NCBI GenBank assembly: GCA_029243605.1
Contig: JAQWRT010000027.1
Span: 1-64,000 of the forward strand
DNA length: 64,000 nucleotides
From: Myxococcota bacterium
GTDB taxonomy: Bacteria > Myxococcota_A > UBA9160 > UBA4427
Direction of reading: 5' to 3'
Positions within the stretch are counted from its first letter, which is position 1, and each line of letters starts with the position of its first letter. Below, in pieces: positions 45,434 through 54,125 of this stretch. Both the position numbers and the translations under genes were made by a program. The notes under the pieces were generated by a model. It had not been told where the DNA came from and searched no databases. It saw only the letters and a program-made list of their open reading frames with translations.

Positions 45434-47095
45434 TCAATTCGACCAGTAGATATGCTCATCGTCGGGAGCATCGAGTTGGCTGAGATCCTTGTCGATGTTG
45501 ACCGGAAAGCTGACCTGACTCGGCCAACTTGATTCGGGTTGCTCGGCATTGTGCGCCGCCAGGGCCGCCCGCAGTTCGGCGAGTTTATCCGGCCTCTCGG
45601 CGGACAAGTCGTTTTGCTCGGTGGGGTCGTTGGCTAAATCAAAGAGCCAGTATCGCCCCGGCGGATCGCTCACATTGAGCTTCCAGCCATCCACAAGCGC
45701 CGATTGCGAGGCCCCACTGCGCCAGAAAAGAGTTCGATGCGGAACGCCCGGGGCCTCCCCCCGAGCGAAAGGCACGAGGTCGACCCCGTCCATCTTTCGG
45801 TCGGTGGGCAGCGGTGCTCCCGCCGCTGCCGCAGCCGTGGCATAGAGGTCAAAATGGTGCACCGGCGCTCTCACCGTAGTCCCGGCCTCAATCCGGGCAG
45901 GCCATTTCACGAAAAAGGGAACGTGAATCCCCCCTTCGAAAAGGGTGATCTTCCAACCGCGGAAGGGACTATTGACGTCGGGGAGGCCGAGATAGCCCGC
46001 TCCACCGTTATCCGAGGTAAAGAGAACCAGGGTGTTCTCCTCGAGCCCATTGCGCTTGAGAGCATCGAGCACCCGCCCCACCCCACGATCGAGGCTGCGA
46101 ATCATCGCGGCGTAAACCCGCTCGCGATGGGTCGTAATATGCGAAAGCGCTTCGTAGTCCTCCCGGGTGGCCTGAAGCGGTGTGTGGGGTGCCCAATGCG
46201 CGAGATAGAGAAAGAAGGGCCGATCCTTGTTGGCCTCAATCACGTCCACGGCCTCATCGGTATAGTAGTCGGTCAGGTAACGCGCGGGTTCAAATGAATC
46301 GCCTCCGTTGAACGAGGCGGCGAAACCCAGGGCGGCCCAGAGAAAACGATCAATCGGGTCGAAATCCTGCTTCGCGTTGACGACGTCGGGGTGATCCTCG
46401 GGCAGATAGAAGCCACTCACCATGAGAAGGCTCTCATCGAACCCCTGATCGTGAGCAGCCATCCCCCCGGTGCGGCCGAGATGCCACTTCCCGATATGCG
46501 CCGTGTGGTACCCCTGATCACCCAACAACTCCGCAAGACTAATCTCCGAGGCAGGCATCCCCATATCGTCGTAGGGAGAGGGCTCGACACCTTCAACCAT
46601 GAGGGCATCCCTCAAGCGCGGATTCGGCCCCTGAAGCGCGGGAACGATCTGCATCATTCCCGGAGGTGTGGGCGTGAACTCGAACCCGAAGCGAGTTCCG
46701 TAGCGCCCGGAGAGGATCGCCGCACGAGAGGGCGCGCAAGTTCCGTTGGCCGCGTACCCGTTTTGAAAATTCGCGCCCGCTGTGGCAATGGAGTCGATAT
46801 TGGGGGTGGGAACCGTGCCGCCCGCGACGCCGCCGCCCCCAAAAGTCAGGTCGTTCCAGCCGAGATCATCCGCGAGGATCAATACGACATTGGGCGGGCG
46901 CTCTTCCCTCGAGCGGCCCTGGGGATCGGGACCCACTGACCAAAGGATCTCCTGGGTCGGGCCCACAGGGAGTCCGCGGCTCGCCGCGATGCCGACGATT
47001 TTCAGCAAGATCTCCATTCGGTTCATGTAGGCCACGCCGCCCACCAGCAGCAGAAGGGCCAAAATACTCAGCCCCCATCGCGTTCCTCGACTCAT
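45434..47095 (-). CDS. Arylsulfatase-type type I sulfatase, membrane-anchored
   Basis: The 553-residue protein begins with an uncleaved-looking hydrophobic segment (LSILALLLLVGGVAYM), then VVLILADDLGWNDL (metal-binding aspartates) and the formylglycine motif CAPSR with Cys120. Further sulfatase blocks are HIGKWHLG, FTSDNGG and the C-terminal LFDLANDPTEQNDL. The cysteine implies activation by a formylglycine-generating enzyme not seen here. The start at 47095 has GGGGAG upstream. It is head to head with a TetR gene, 61 nt apart, so that regulator may control it. Confidence 0.88.
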   Translation of the reverse strand: MSRGTRWGLSILALLLLVGGVAYMNRMEILLKIVGIAASRGLPVGPTQEILWSVGPDPQGRSREERPPNVVLILADDLGWNDLTFGGGGVAGGTVPTPNIDSIATAGANFQNGYAANGTCAPSRAAILSGRYGTRFGFEFTPTPPGMMQIVPALQGPNPRLRDALMVEGVEPSPYDDMGMPASEISLAELLGDQGYHTAHIGKWHLGRTGGMAAHDQGFDESLLMVSGFYLPEDHPDVVNAKQDFDPIDRFLWAALGFAASFNGGDSFEPARYLTDYYTDEAVDVIEANKDRPFFLYLAHWAPHTPLQATREDYEALSHITTHRERVYAAMIRSLDRGVGRVLDALKRNGLEENTLVLFTSDNGGAGYLGLPDVNSPFRGWKITLFEGGIHVPFFVKWPARIEAGTTVRAPVHHFDLYATAAAAAGAPLPTDRKMDGVDLVPFARGEAPGVPHRTLFWRSGASQSALVDGWKLNVSDPPGRYWLFDLANDPTEQNDLSAERPDKLAELRAALAAHNAEQPESSWPSQVSFPVNIDKDLSQLDAPDDEHIYWSN

Positions 47096-47147
47096 GGCCC
47101 ACTCCCCGACGATAATTTCCCGAGCCATTTCCTTGCGAAGGCCCGAC

Positions 47148-47162
47148 AGACAAGTAATGTCT
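47148..47162. promoter_or_regulatory. Candidate operator dyad at the TetR/sulfatase divergent junction
   Basis: AGACA-AGTAA-TGTCT forms a 5-bp inverted repeat that spans the proposed TetR start codon at 47157. It sits in the 61-nt gap between the divergent TetR and sulfatase genes, where an autoregulatory operator would be expected. The arms are short, so chance is possible. Confidence 0.3.
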
Positions 47163-47783
47163 CTGGTAGTGACGATAGTAAAGTCCCAACTCGACACAAC
47201 CGACGGCCGCCACCTCCGGTCCCAGCGCACCCGAACCGCGGTGGCCGAGGCCATGCTCGACTGCCTCGAGGACGGCATCCTGCGCCCGTCGGCCAAACAG
47301 ATCGCCGATCGCGCGGGCGTTTCAACCCGAGCGGTCTTCAGGCATTTCAAAAAAATGGAACTCCTCATCGACGGGGTCGCCGAGCTCCAGCTCGAGCGTG
47401 TCATGAGCAGCCTTCCCGCCATTCTCGACCAGGGCTCGCTGGAGGAGCGCACCGATGCCTTGGTCCGGCACTCGACCCATCGGAACCAGACGACTTCGCC
47501 GGTCCGCCGGGCCTCCCAGCTCTCCGAACCGTCTTCCGCCGTCATCCAAAAACGACTCGCATGGCTTCACGACACCGCGCGGCAGCAGGTTCAGGACGTC
47601 TTTGCCGACGAACTCGCCCGCCTCTCCCCCAGCGAAGCCGCAAGTCGGGTGGCGGGCATCCGTGCCCTGCTCTCCTTCGGCTACTGGGATGAACTGCGCC
47701 GGTACGAGGGGCAAAGCGAAGCCGCGACGATGGAAATCATTCGGGACTCCATCCTGGCCCTCTTCGCTCGATCACCCGGGTAA
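47157..47783 (+). CDS. TetR-family transcriptional regulator
   Basis: A 208-residue regulator with the N-terminal TetR helix-turn-helix: RTRTAVAEAMLDCLEDG, then SAKQIADRAGVSTRAVFRHFKKMELL. The C-terminal two-thirds would bind an unknown ligand. I set the start at 47157 because the frame upstream to 47094 overlaps the divergent sulfatase start; GTG at 47169 is another option. Adjacent divergent orientation suggests control of the sulfatase gene and of itself. Confidence 0.82.
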   Translation: MSLVVTIVKSQLDTTDGRHLRSQRTRTAVAEAMLDCLEDGILRPSAKQIADRAGVSTRAVFRHFKKMELLIDGVAELQLERVMSSLPAILDQGSLEERTDALVRHSTHRNQTTSPVRRASQLSEPSSAVIQKRLAWLHDTARQQVQDVFADELARLSPSEAASRVAGIRALLSFGYWDELRRYEGQSEAATMEIIRDSILALFARSPG

Positions 47784-47963
47784 TTCGAAGCGCCCACCCG
47801 GCCCGAGGGCCGCTCAAGCCCGTCCTCAGCCTGGGGAGCGCGCCTCTCGGCCTGACTCAAAGATCAAGGCCAAGCCGTACCAACCAAAGCCTCCGCTGAC
47901 GCCGGACCCAACCGAGCGGAGATCAGCCCTTCGACTTGACCAGAAGAATGGCGCCTAGGGGCA

Positions 47964-48158
47964 TCACGAAAATCGGTAGGAAGGGAACCCGGTTCCCAAG
48001 AGCAGAGCGAAAAAACTCAAATCAGCGGCTTCCACGGCCGCTTCGCCCCAAAGACTTCCGAGCCCCACGGCAACGAAGCCAGTGACGAGCAGGAACAGGC
48101 CCCCCACCGCGGCGGCCCAACCCAGAAATCCACGACCCTCTTGCGACTTCCCGCTCAC
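47964..48158 (-). CDS. Small two-helix membrane protein (hypothetical)
   Basis: A 64-residue open frame encodes two hydrophobic helices (GFLGWAAAVGGLFLLVTGFV and AADLSFFALLLGTGF). The GTG start at 48158 has GAAGG 7 nt upstream. It follows the sulfatase at 48187 by 28 nt on the same strand, which supports a real downstream cistron. I do not recognise a family, and the short length leaves doubt. Confidence 0.45.
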   Translation of the reverse strand: MSGKSQEGRGFLGWAAAVGGLFLLVTGFVAVGLGSLWGEAAVEAADLSFFALLLGTGFPSYRFS

Positions 48159-48186
48159 TCGAGTGCCTTCGTAATTTCCCCAAACC

Positions 48187-49563
48187 CTAACGAGCGTAAC
48201 CCAGCGCCTCGAGCTCTTCGATCTGCTCCGGCGACAGAGCTCGCCCGCCCTTCTCGCCAAGGCTTGTTCGCTCGAGATGGCGGTTCAGGACCAGAAGCAA
48301 ACGATCCCGAGTGAAGGGTCTCTCAGCCGCGACATCCAGCCTCTCACCGGGATCTTTTCCGAGATCGAAAAGCTGGACCTGTCCAGTCTCGAGGTCGAGA
48401 ATGAGCTTGTCGTTTCCCAAACTGACACTCCGAAGCTTTGTTCCTTCTTCAGTACTCGCGAAATAGGCAACCGGCTCTTGGGCCGGAGCCCTCCAAGGAA
48501 GCTCCCCTTCGAGGTAGCGGGTCAACGATCTCCCCTCTCCGGCTTGGATATTCACTTGAAGGAGGTCCAGGGCTGTCTGCATGAAGTCCACAAGGCCCAC
48601 CGGCTCTTCGATGACCGAAGGCTCGATCCCTGGCCCCACCACGATCAAGGGCACGTGAAGCAATTCTTCATAGAGTGTGTGGCCATGGAAAATTCCGTCG
48701 TGCTCGCCGAATTCGTCCCCATGGTCGGAGAGCAACACGAGATAGGTATCCTCGAGTTCGCCTCGCTGATCGAGAAACTCGATAAAGCCGGCCAATTGCT
48801 CGTCCGCCGAGCGAATCGCAGCGTCATAGCGGTCGGAGAACAACCTCTTCTGCGCTTCCGAAAAGTTGATCTCCAGTGGCCTGACAGTGCAGGGAGAAGC
48901 CATCTCGATGACCACCGATTCGGGCTGACTCCGAAAGCTCGCTCTGTGCGCGGGACTCGCCGGGTAGGGACAGTGCACTGTGAAAGTCTGCAAAAAAAGA
49001 AAATAGGGCTCGTCCGCTGGAAGCGATTCGATCTTTCTGCGCGCTGCATTGAGGGTCATCTTGAAGCCGGAAAGCTTATCGACGTACTCCTCAAAACCCC
49101 GGGAAAACCCATAGCGCCCCGAAACGAAGCCACCGGTCGTGTGGCCGAATGTTCGCCAACCCGCGTTCCGAAGAAGTTCGGCCAGGGTGGGCACCGAGCT
49201 CGGAATTTTGTCCCCCCAGCCGTGAGTGGCGTGGACTTGCGGAGTCAACCCGGTAAAAATCGAGGCATGGGAAGGCAAGGTCCAGGGGGCCGGCGAGTGG
49301 GCGCGCGCGAAACGCGCGCCCCGAGCCCCGAGCGCATCGATCGTCGGGCTCGTAGAGCGGGCATATCCATAGGACCCCAGGCGATCGGCCCGCAAGGTAT
49401 CCATGGAAATCACAATCAGGTTCCGACGCGGTTCGGGCGATTGGGAACAGCCGAGAGCAATGAGTAGAACGAAGAGGGCTCCGAAAAGGAAATAGATGAG
49501 GCCCGCCCTTAAGAGCACGCCGCCGTACTCCCGACCTCCTCGTCGTCCCCTGTCGGCGATCAC
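48187..49563 (-). CDS. Sulfatase-like alkaline-phosphatase-superfamily hydrolase, lipoprotein
   Basis: The 458-residue protein has a leader with a lipobox-like LIALGC (Cys39), then LIVISMDTLRADRLGSYGY, a metal-binding block typical of sulfatases, and DHGDEFGEHDGIFHGH. At the nucleophile position it reads WTLPSH, with Thr95 in place of the Cys or Ser that is modified to formylglycine. A Thr nucleophile is used by phosphoester and phosphonate hydrolases of the superfamily, so a phosphodiesterase or phosphotransferase role is as likely as a sulfatase role. The start is GTG with AGGGCAAGG just upstream. Confidence 0.82.
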   Translation of the reverse strand: MIADRGRRGGREYGGVLLRAGLIYFLFGALFVLLIALGCSQSPEPRRNLIVISMDTLRADRLGSYGYARSTSPTIDALGARGARFARAHSPAPWTLPSHASIFTGLTPQVHATHGWGDKIPSSVPTLAELLRNAGWRTFGHTTGGFVSGRYGFSRGFEEYVDKLSGFKMTLNAARRKIESLPADEPYFLFLQTFTVHCPYPASPAHRASFRSQPESVVIEMASPCTVRPLEINFSEAQKRLFSDRYDAAIRSADEQLAGFIEFLDQRGELEDTYLVLLSDHGDEFGEHDGIFHGHTLYEELLHVPLIVVGPGIEPSVIEEPVGLVDFMQTALDLLQVNIQAGEGRSLTRYLEGELPWRAPAQEPVAYFASTEEGTKLRSVSLGNDKLILDLETGQVQLFDLGKDPGERLDVAAERPFTRDRLLLVLNRHLERTSLGEKGGRALSPEQIEELEALGYAR

Positions 49564-49640
49564 CCCTTGCCCTCCGCGAGCTTGACTCTGACCTCAGACC
49601 GGCCCAAAAGCTTCCAAACGACTCTCCCTGACGACGAAGA

Positions 49641-50771
49641 TCAGGGAGTGATCAGGGTCTTCTCTCCCGTGGCCTGCCTCCCATAGGCAGCGACATTCTC
49701 GAGTGTCAGGGCCTCTGCCAGAGAAACTCGGCGGGTGTAATGACTCGCGAAAGTCGTCGTCACCTCGCTGGCCACGCGATCGCGAAGGCGCTGCCCCGCC
49801 TCTGGACCGATCCGCTGGAGAAAGGGCGGAAGCAGCCAGCCTCCGATCCCCCACGCCATGCCGAAATTCCGATCCAGGGTGGTGGGCGTTCGCTCGAGGC
49901 CGCCGTAGATATAGACCTGCTTGTGGGTATCGGAACCGTAGCGACTGAAATCCGCTCCGCGACTCAGCGCCGACTCCATCGCGCCGAGCAGATTACTCGC
50001 CAATTTTCCGCCGCCCGTAGCATCGAAAGCCAAGGTGGCGCCCGTCTCCGCCAAGGCGTCGACGAGGTCGCTGCGAAAGCTTTCTTCGCTCGAGTCGACG
50101 ACGTATTTGGCCCCGAGGCCTCTCAACATCTCCGCCTGCTCGCGCTTACGGACTACGTTGACCAAAGGGATTCCATCGGCCGCACAGATCTTCACAAGCA
50201 TCTGGCCGAGGTTGGAGGCTGCTGCGGTATGCACCAAGGCCGTGTGCCCTTCCAGTCGCATGGTCTCGGTCATGCCCAAGGCCGTGAGCGGATTGACGAA
50301 ACAAGAAGCTCCCTGCTCGGCTGTCGTGCCCTCGGGCAACAACAGACAAAACGGCAGCGGCACCGCTCGGTAATCCGAGTACATCGACCCACCGAGGGTC
50401 GCCACCGTTCGCCCGGTCAGAGCCTGGGCTGCTTCCGAAGCGCCAGCAGCCACCACGGTTCCGGCGCCCTCGTTTCCGCAAGGCATCGATTGACCCACCC
50501 GAGCCGATACGGTTTTCATCAAAGGCTCGGGGATCTTGGCAGTCAGTGTCGGACGCTCGGCACTACCCCCTTGTACGGCTGCGCCCATCTCTGCCGGGCC
50601 GAACATCAGCCCCATATCCGATGGGTTGATCGGAGCGGCGCCGACCTTCACCAGCACGTCGTTATCACCCAGAGCGGGAATCTCGGCTTCCACCAGTGAA
50701 AGCTCAAGGGTGCCGTTGGTCTTCACAGTGGAGTGCAATTGCAAGCTGGTCGCAGGGATCTCGGGGGGCAC
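49641..50771 (-). CDS. MDR-superfamily NAD(P)H:quinone reductase-like oxidoreductase
   Basis: A 376-residue medium-chain dehydrogenase/reductase. The GroES-like domain has DVLVKVGAAPINPSDMG and CGNEGAGTVVAAG, and the nucleotide-binding domain has LVHTAAASNLGQMLVKICAADG, where the usual Gly-rich AASGGVG motif is altered. No catalytic zinc cysteine cluster is seen, so it belongs to the zinc-free quinone-reductase/enoyl-reductase-like group. The start at 50771 (GTG) has AAGGAG 6 nt upstream. No operon partner is evident. The substrate is unknown. Confidence 0.83.
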   Translation of the reverse strand: MPPEIPATSLQLHSTVKTNGTLELSLVEAEIPALGDNDVLVKVGAAPINPSDMGLMFGPAEMGAAVQGGSAERPTLTAKIPEPLMKTVSARVGQSMPCGNEGAGTVVAAGASEAAQALTGRTVATLGGSMYSDYRAVPLPFCLLLPEGTTAEQGASCFVNPLTALGMTETMRLEGHTALVHTAAASNLGQMLVKICAADGIPLVNVVRKREQAEMLRGLGAKYVVDSSEESFRSDLVDALAETGATLAFDATGGGKLASNLLGAMESALSRGADFSRYGSDTHKQVYIYGGLERTPTTLDRNFGMAWGIGGWLLPPFLQRIGPEAGQRLRDRVASEVTTTFASHYTRRVSLAEALTLENVAAYGRQATGEKTLITP

Positions 50772-50975
50772 AGTCGCTCCTTTTCTTTGGGGCTGAGTCA
50801 ATCGGGCAATATAAGCCCCCCCCACAGAAAGTTCAAAGGGGATGGGCACGCTCGGACTGGCTGCTGGGCCCTAGGAAGGCAATCTCGTCGTCAACCGCGA
50901 GGGGCCCGAGCGAGCGACGGAGGGGTTCGGGGCGGGGGATGACTCCAGGCGGCCACCGCCTCGATCAGGAAACTC

Positions 50976-51728
50976 TCAGTCGGGACCCTTCACCGAGGGG
51001 GGCACCAGGCTTCGGCCACCGCGGTCTTGGGGAAGCATCAGGCTGCTCTTCAACCACCGGCGCACACTGGGGACCAGTAAGGGAGAAAGCAAGCAGATCG
51101 TCACCAGCAGCCCCCAACCCATCAGATCGGTCAAACTCAGATGCAGGATCGACTCACCCAAAACCGCGTACAAAGCGGCTCGCACGAAAGAGCCAGCCGA
51201 AACCGCAAAGGTGAACTTCCAAACGGCCAAATTCACCGCCCCAGATGCGATGCTGATCGCAGTCATGGGCCCAAGCGGGTAGGCAGCCGCCAGAAATACG
51301 GGGATCGGCCCGGCTTGGCGCACCTGGGTCAAGAAGATCGCCTGTCGACCCGTCAAGCGTCCCCGTCCGAAATTCTCCCCCGAGGCCCGCGCAGCCCAAT
51401 ACTGGCCCACCGCGCAGAGGACGAGACCCAAACCGCCCCATAGCGCCCCACCGAAAAACCCAAAGACCAAACCGCCCAAAATTAAAACGATCTGGGACGA
51501 CAGAAAGAGAAAATGCCGAAACGCGACAAGGGCCACGAAGACGAATGGGCCTCGCCATCCGAGCCCGGCGATCCACTCTCTTGTCGTTTCTATCCCCTCC
51601 ATCGAGAAATAGCTTCCGAAGCGCTCGTGAAGGTTGGAGCCGAAAAAAATAAGGGCGGCGAGCGCGAGGAGAACACAGACAACTAATGTCCAACTCTTCC
51701 TAGTATGTCGGTTCGAATCGTTCGGCAT
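50976..51728 (-). CDS. TVP38/TMEM64-type (VTT domain) membrane protein
   Basis: The 250-residue protein has about six hydrophobic segments and the VTT core: LILGGLVFGFFGGALWGGLG, YWAARASGENFGRG and AYPLGPMTAISIASGAVNLAVWKF. This family includes DedA-like proteins with roles in membrane homeostasis or lipid transport; exact functions are mostly unknown. It starts 13 nt after the TauD-type dioxygenase stop, so it is the third gene of the selenoprotein operon. No clear Shine-Dalgarno is seen, which suggests coupled translation. Confidence 0.83.
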   Translation of the reverse strand: MPNDSNRHTRKSWTLVVCVLLALAALIFFGSNLHERFGSYFSMEGIETTREWIAGLGWRGPFVFVALVAFRHFLFLSSQIVLILGGLVFGFFGGALWGGLGLVLCAVGQYWAARASGENFGRGRLTGRQAIFLTQVRQAGPIPVFLAAAYPLGPMTAISIASGAVNLAVWKFTFAVSAGSFVRAALYAVLGESILHLSLTDLMGWGLLVTICLLSPLLVPSVRRWLKSSLMLPQDRGGRSLVPPSVKGPD

Positions 51729-51741
51729 GATTTAGTCAGCG

Positions 51742-52758
51742 TCAATCGAGAGTTTGTACGATTCCTCCGCGATTGTCGAAATCTGCAGCGAGGGGACGTC
51801 CGCGGTGCAGGTGAAGCCACAGCCGCAGTAGATGCCTCTTTCTTTCGGGCTCAGCGAAGTCTTCGAATTCCGTGCGCGCATGGGCGATCTGATAATTGTT
51901 CACGAAGAGCATATCTCCCTCCTCGAGTCTCAAATCGAAGCGTATCTCCTCATCAAATGAAAATTTGTCGATCAAATTCAACACTTCAGATTGGGCCTCG
52001 GTCAATCGAGGGCAGGACTCATGGCGCTCTGCGCTCTTAGCGTACCCCGAGTTATGCCTTAGAGAGAGTTTCCCCTGGCAAACACTCGCCGCGGATCGAC
52101 TATAAAAAGGCATTCCATCCGGGTGCTGCTCTTCGCGGCAGTCATAGTGAAAGCGCTCATAGAGAACATCGATCAATCCGGGCGCCTCGGCGAGAACCCG
52201 ATTATAGATCGTTTGAAGCGATACCAGCGAACTCATTCCCCCTTTTTTCGCCTGGCGATAGCAGAGCAGGCAGAGCAAATCGGTCGATGTGTCAGTGTGA
52301 AAGGGGAGCGAGATACGGGTTTGATAGCCGCGCACTCCGGGATCTTTCATAATATCTCGGCCCGTGTCCTGAATGTCGCCGATCAAATGCCCCTGGGCAT
52401 TCTGGCTGATCGGCCGACCAAGCACGGCGCCAACGGCGAAATACGCTGCGCCGGCTTCCTCGGGAGAGAGCCCCTGAAGATCGAGTCCACGGACGACGCT
52501 GAAACCGAGGCCATCCTCGATCTCGGACTCCAAGTTGCTCAGGACCGGCGCAAGGCTTTCGAGGGGGAAAGTCTCCCGATCCATATCGACGAGGCGGAGC
52601 CCCCGCTTCCGCACCTGATCGACGACCTCTCCAAGCTCTCTCTGGTGCTCCTTCTCCAGGGGAATCAGCCAGGCATCACTCCCCCTGAGTTCAGATCCCA
52701 GCCAGGCCCCCCTGGTCTCGATGGGCTCCCGAATAATTGCTTCGGTCATAGTGGCCAT
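51742..52758 (-). CDS. TauD/TfdA-family Fe(II)/2-oxoglutarate dioxygenase
   Basis: A 338-residue enzyme with the facial triad: His and Asp in LPFHTDTSTDLL and the distal His in QIAHARTEFED, followed by RHLLRLWL, whose Arg should bind 2-oxoglutarate. Such enzymes hydroxylate small substrates, often sulfonates, amines or aryloxy acids. The ATG at 52758 overlaps the selenoprotein stop as TGATG, with AAGGAG 7 nt upstream inside that gene. It is the second gene of the operon. The substrate may be linked to that of the selenoprotein, but this is inference. Confidence 0.87.
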   Translation of the reverse strand: MATMTEAIIREPIETRGAWLGSELRGSDAWLIPLEKEHQRELGEVVDQVRKRGLRLVDMDRETFPLESLAPVLSNLESEIEDGLGFSVVRGLDLQGLSPEEAGAAYFAVGAVLGRPISQNAQGHLIGDIQDTGRDIMKDPGVRGYQTRISLPFHTDTSTDLLCLLCYRQAKKGGMSSLVSLQTIYNRVLAEAPGLIDVLYERFHYDCREEQHPDGMPFYSRSAASVCQGKLSLRHNSGYAKSAERHESCPRLTEAQSEVLNLIDKFSFDEEIRFDLRLEEGDMLFVNNYQIAHARTEFEDFAEPERKRHLLRLWLHLHRGRPLAADFDNRGGIVQTLD

Positions 52759-54023
52759 CAACACGCTCCTTTATTTTCCGAATGGATCGAATCCTTGCCC
52801 GGCACCAGGACGGTGAAATATTCCCGGGGAACCAGGGCCCGGGCGGCCAGCATGCGCAGGATGGGCTCCGGGTGACTGAGCAAGGTCTCGGCGGCAGCCC
52901 CGATCAACCGAGCAAGCGCGGTGTCGCGCCAAAACCAATCTCGCAAATCGTCCGATGATGCTCTTCCGGGCTGGCCTTGAGCGGCCTCCATATACCAGGT
53001 CCGCAGGTCATCGCAGCCAAGGCGCAGCCATTCCTGGGTCGCCTTCTCGCTCTCCACCTCGGGGTTCCATTCGCCCTGGGCGAACTCTCCGAGCAGTTCC
53101 ACGACTCGAGGGAAGCCCAGGCCGCTTGCCCCGGGCGCCGGCTCACCCCTTGTGTCGACGTACACTTCGTGCCACGGGGCGAGGCGACTCATTTCGGCCA
53201 AGGTTTCCCCAACGAGTCCCGATCGGCCCCCGGCAACGGAATCAAACACAACGGGACACGACCAACCCACTTGCCCGTCTTCGTCTGCGGCGCCTTGGGG
53301 CGCATCATCGGGAAAATCTTCCAAGACCACGGGGCCCGAGTGCCCCTCAAAGAGTTCGAGGGCTGACCGCAGTACCCGACGCTGGAAATCGGGCGCGTTC
53401 GGCGCGCCGAAAGGCCGGCCGAGTTCGAAAGGAACCCACAGAAAACGAGGAAGCCTCATCTGCTCGGTATGTTCACGAACCAGGCTAATCCCCGTGGTGG
53501 ATATCCCCTCGGATTCCAAGTAGTGACTGGCCGCGCCGACCGCGCGGGTACAGTTGGGTCAGACGGGAACGAGGCAAACCGCATCTACATCGTCCTCCTT
53601 GAGCAGTCTCGCGAGTTCGCGCATGGTCGGCTCGATCTGCTGGGGGAGCCAGCCCGCCCCCATCAAGGAATAGTGCCGGTCGGCCACCGAGCCGATCACC
53701 CCCTGACCCTCCAGTTCCCGCAAACGATCGATGGGAAAGACGAGGTTGACGTCCTCCCGAAACCCGACGCGATCGAAATGCACCGAGGAATGAGTCATGG
53801 TCAGATCGCTGGCCTCGATATCCCCCGGAATCACCCGATAACTTAGGTCTACCCAAGAAAAGGCCGGCTCCCCCACCCGGTGCAGGCCGGCGGAGGTCAA
53901 CAGGGCCACCCGCCGATCGGTCAGGGGTAAGCCCTGGACCCAGGGCTGACTGGGAAAGGGGACGCACTCCTTTGCCAGGAGATGCCTGCGTTCCGCCTCG
54001 GAAATGTCCGCCAATCTGACCAC
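52758..54023 (-). CDS. Selenoprotein, glycine/sarcosine/betaine reductase B superfamily (PrdB-like), UGA = Sec155
   Basis: Two same-frame segments are separated only by an in-frame TGA at 53561-53559. Read through, they give a 421-residue protein with no other stop. The N-terminal half has TDRRVALLTSAGLH, YRVIPGDI, THSSVHFDRVGF and VFPIDRLRELEGQGVIG; then comes VDAVCLVPV-U-PNC with Sec155 and Cys158 as a UxxC redox pair, and after it GISLVREHTEQM and LGRPFGAPNAPDFQRRVL. These blocks match the GRDB/PrdB-like family, in which UxxC is the redox centre. A SECIS-like hairpin follows the TGA. I chose GTG at 54023 with GAGG 6 nt upstream; ATG at 54116 or 54101 is possible. The stop overlaps the dioxygenase start. 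Confidence 0.88.
53531..53561 (-). promoter_or_regulatory. Bacterial SECIS element with its UGA codon
   Basis: Reading the minus strand, the TGA at 53561-53559 is followed by an 11-nt spacer, then CCGCGC (53547-53542), loop GGTCG (53541-53537) and GCGCGG (53536-53531), a perfect 6-bp GC stem. An additional CTG/CAG pairing (53553-53551 with 53529-53527) extends the lower stem across an internal loop. A GGU-starting apical loop and 11-nt spacing match the minimal SelB-binding hairpin known from Escherichia coli fdhF. Confidence 0.82.
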
Positions 54024-54035
54024 GTCGAGCCTCGT

Positions 54036-54065
54036 CCTAGGGAGCCTGAATTGTATTGGCCTAGG
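54036..54065. promoter_or_regulatory. Candidate AraC-regulator direct repeats in divergent promoter
   Basis: CCTAGG followed by GRG occurs at 54036 and 54060, 24 nt apart in the same orientation, within the 102-nt gap between the selenoprotein operon and the AraC gene. AraC-family proteins often bind paired direct half-sites about two helical turns apart. The short repeat makes this tentative. Confidence 0.3.
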
Positions 54066-54125
54066 GGGACCCGGGGCAATCCCTGGGGGTTCCCAATCCA
54101 TATGAATTCGTGCCATTCTAGAACC

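Noticed and set aside
45395-45435. GATCCGC / GCGGATC repeat between the converging sulfotransferase and sulfatase genes
   Set aside because: Seven-bp arms with a 27-nt separation and no U tract do not make a convincing terminator.
53559-53561. Pseudogene or nonsense mutation splitting a GRDB-like gene
   Set aside because: The frame is unbroken on both sides, family blocks continue across the TGA, the TGA falls exactly at a UxxC redox site, and a SECIS-like hairpin follows at the expected spacing. Recoding explains all of these; decay explains none.
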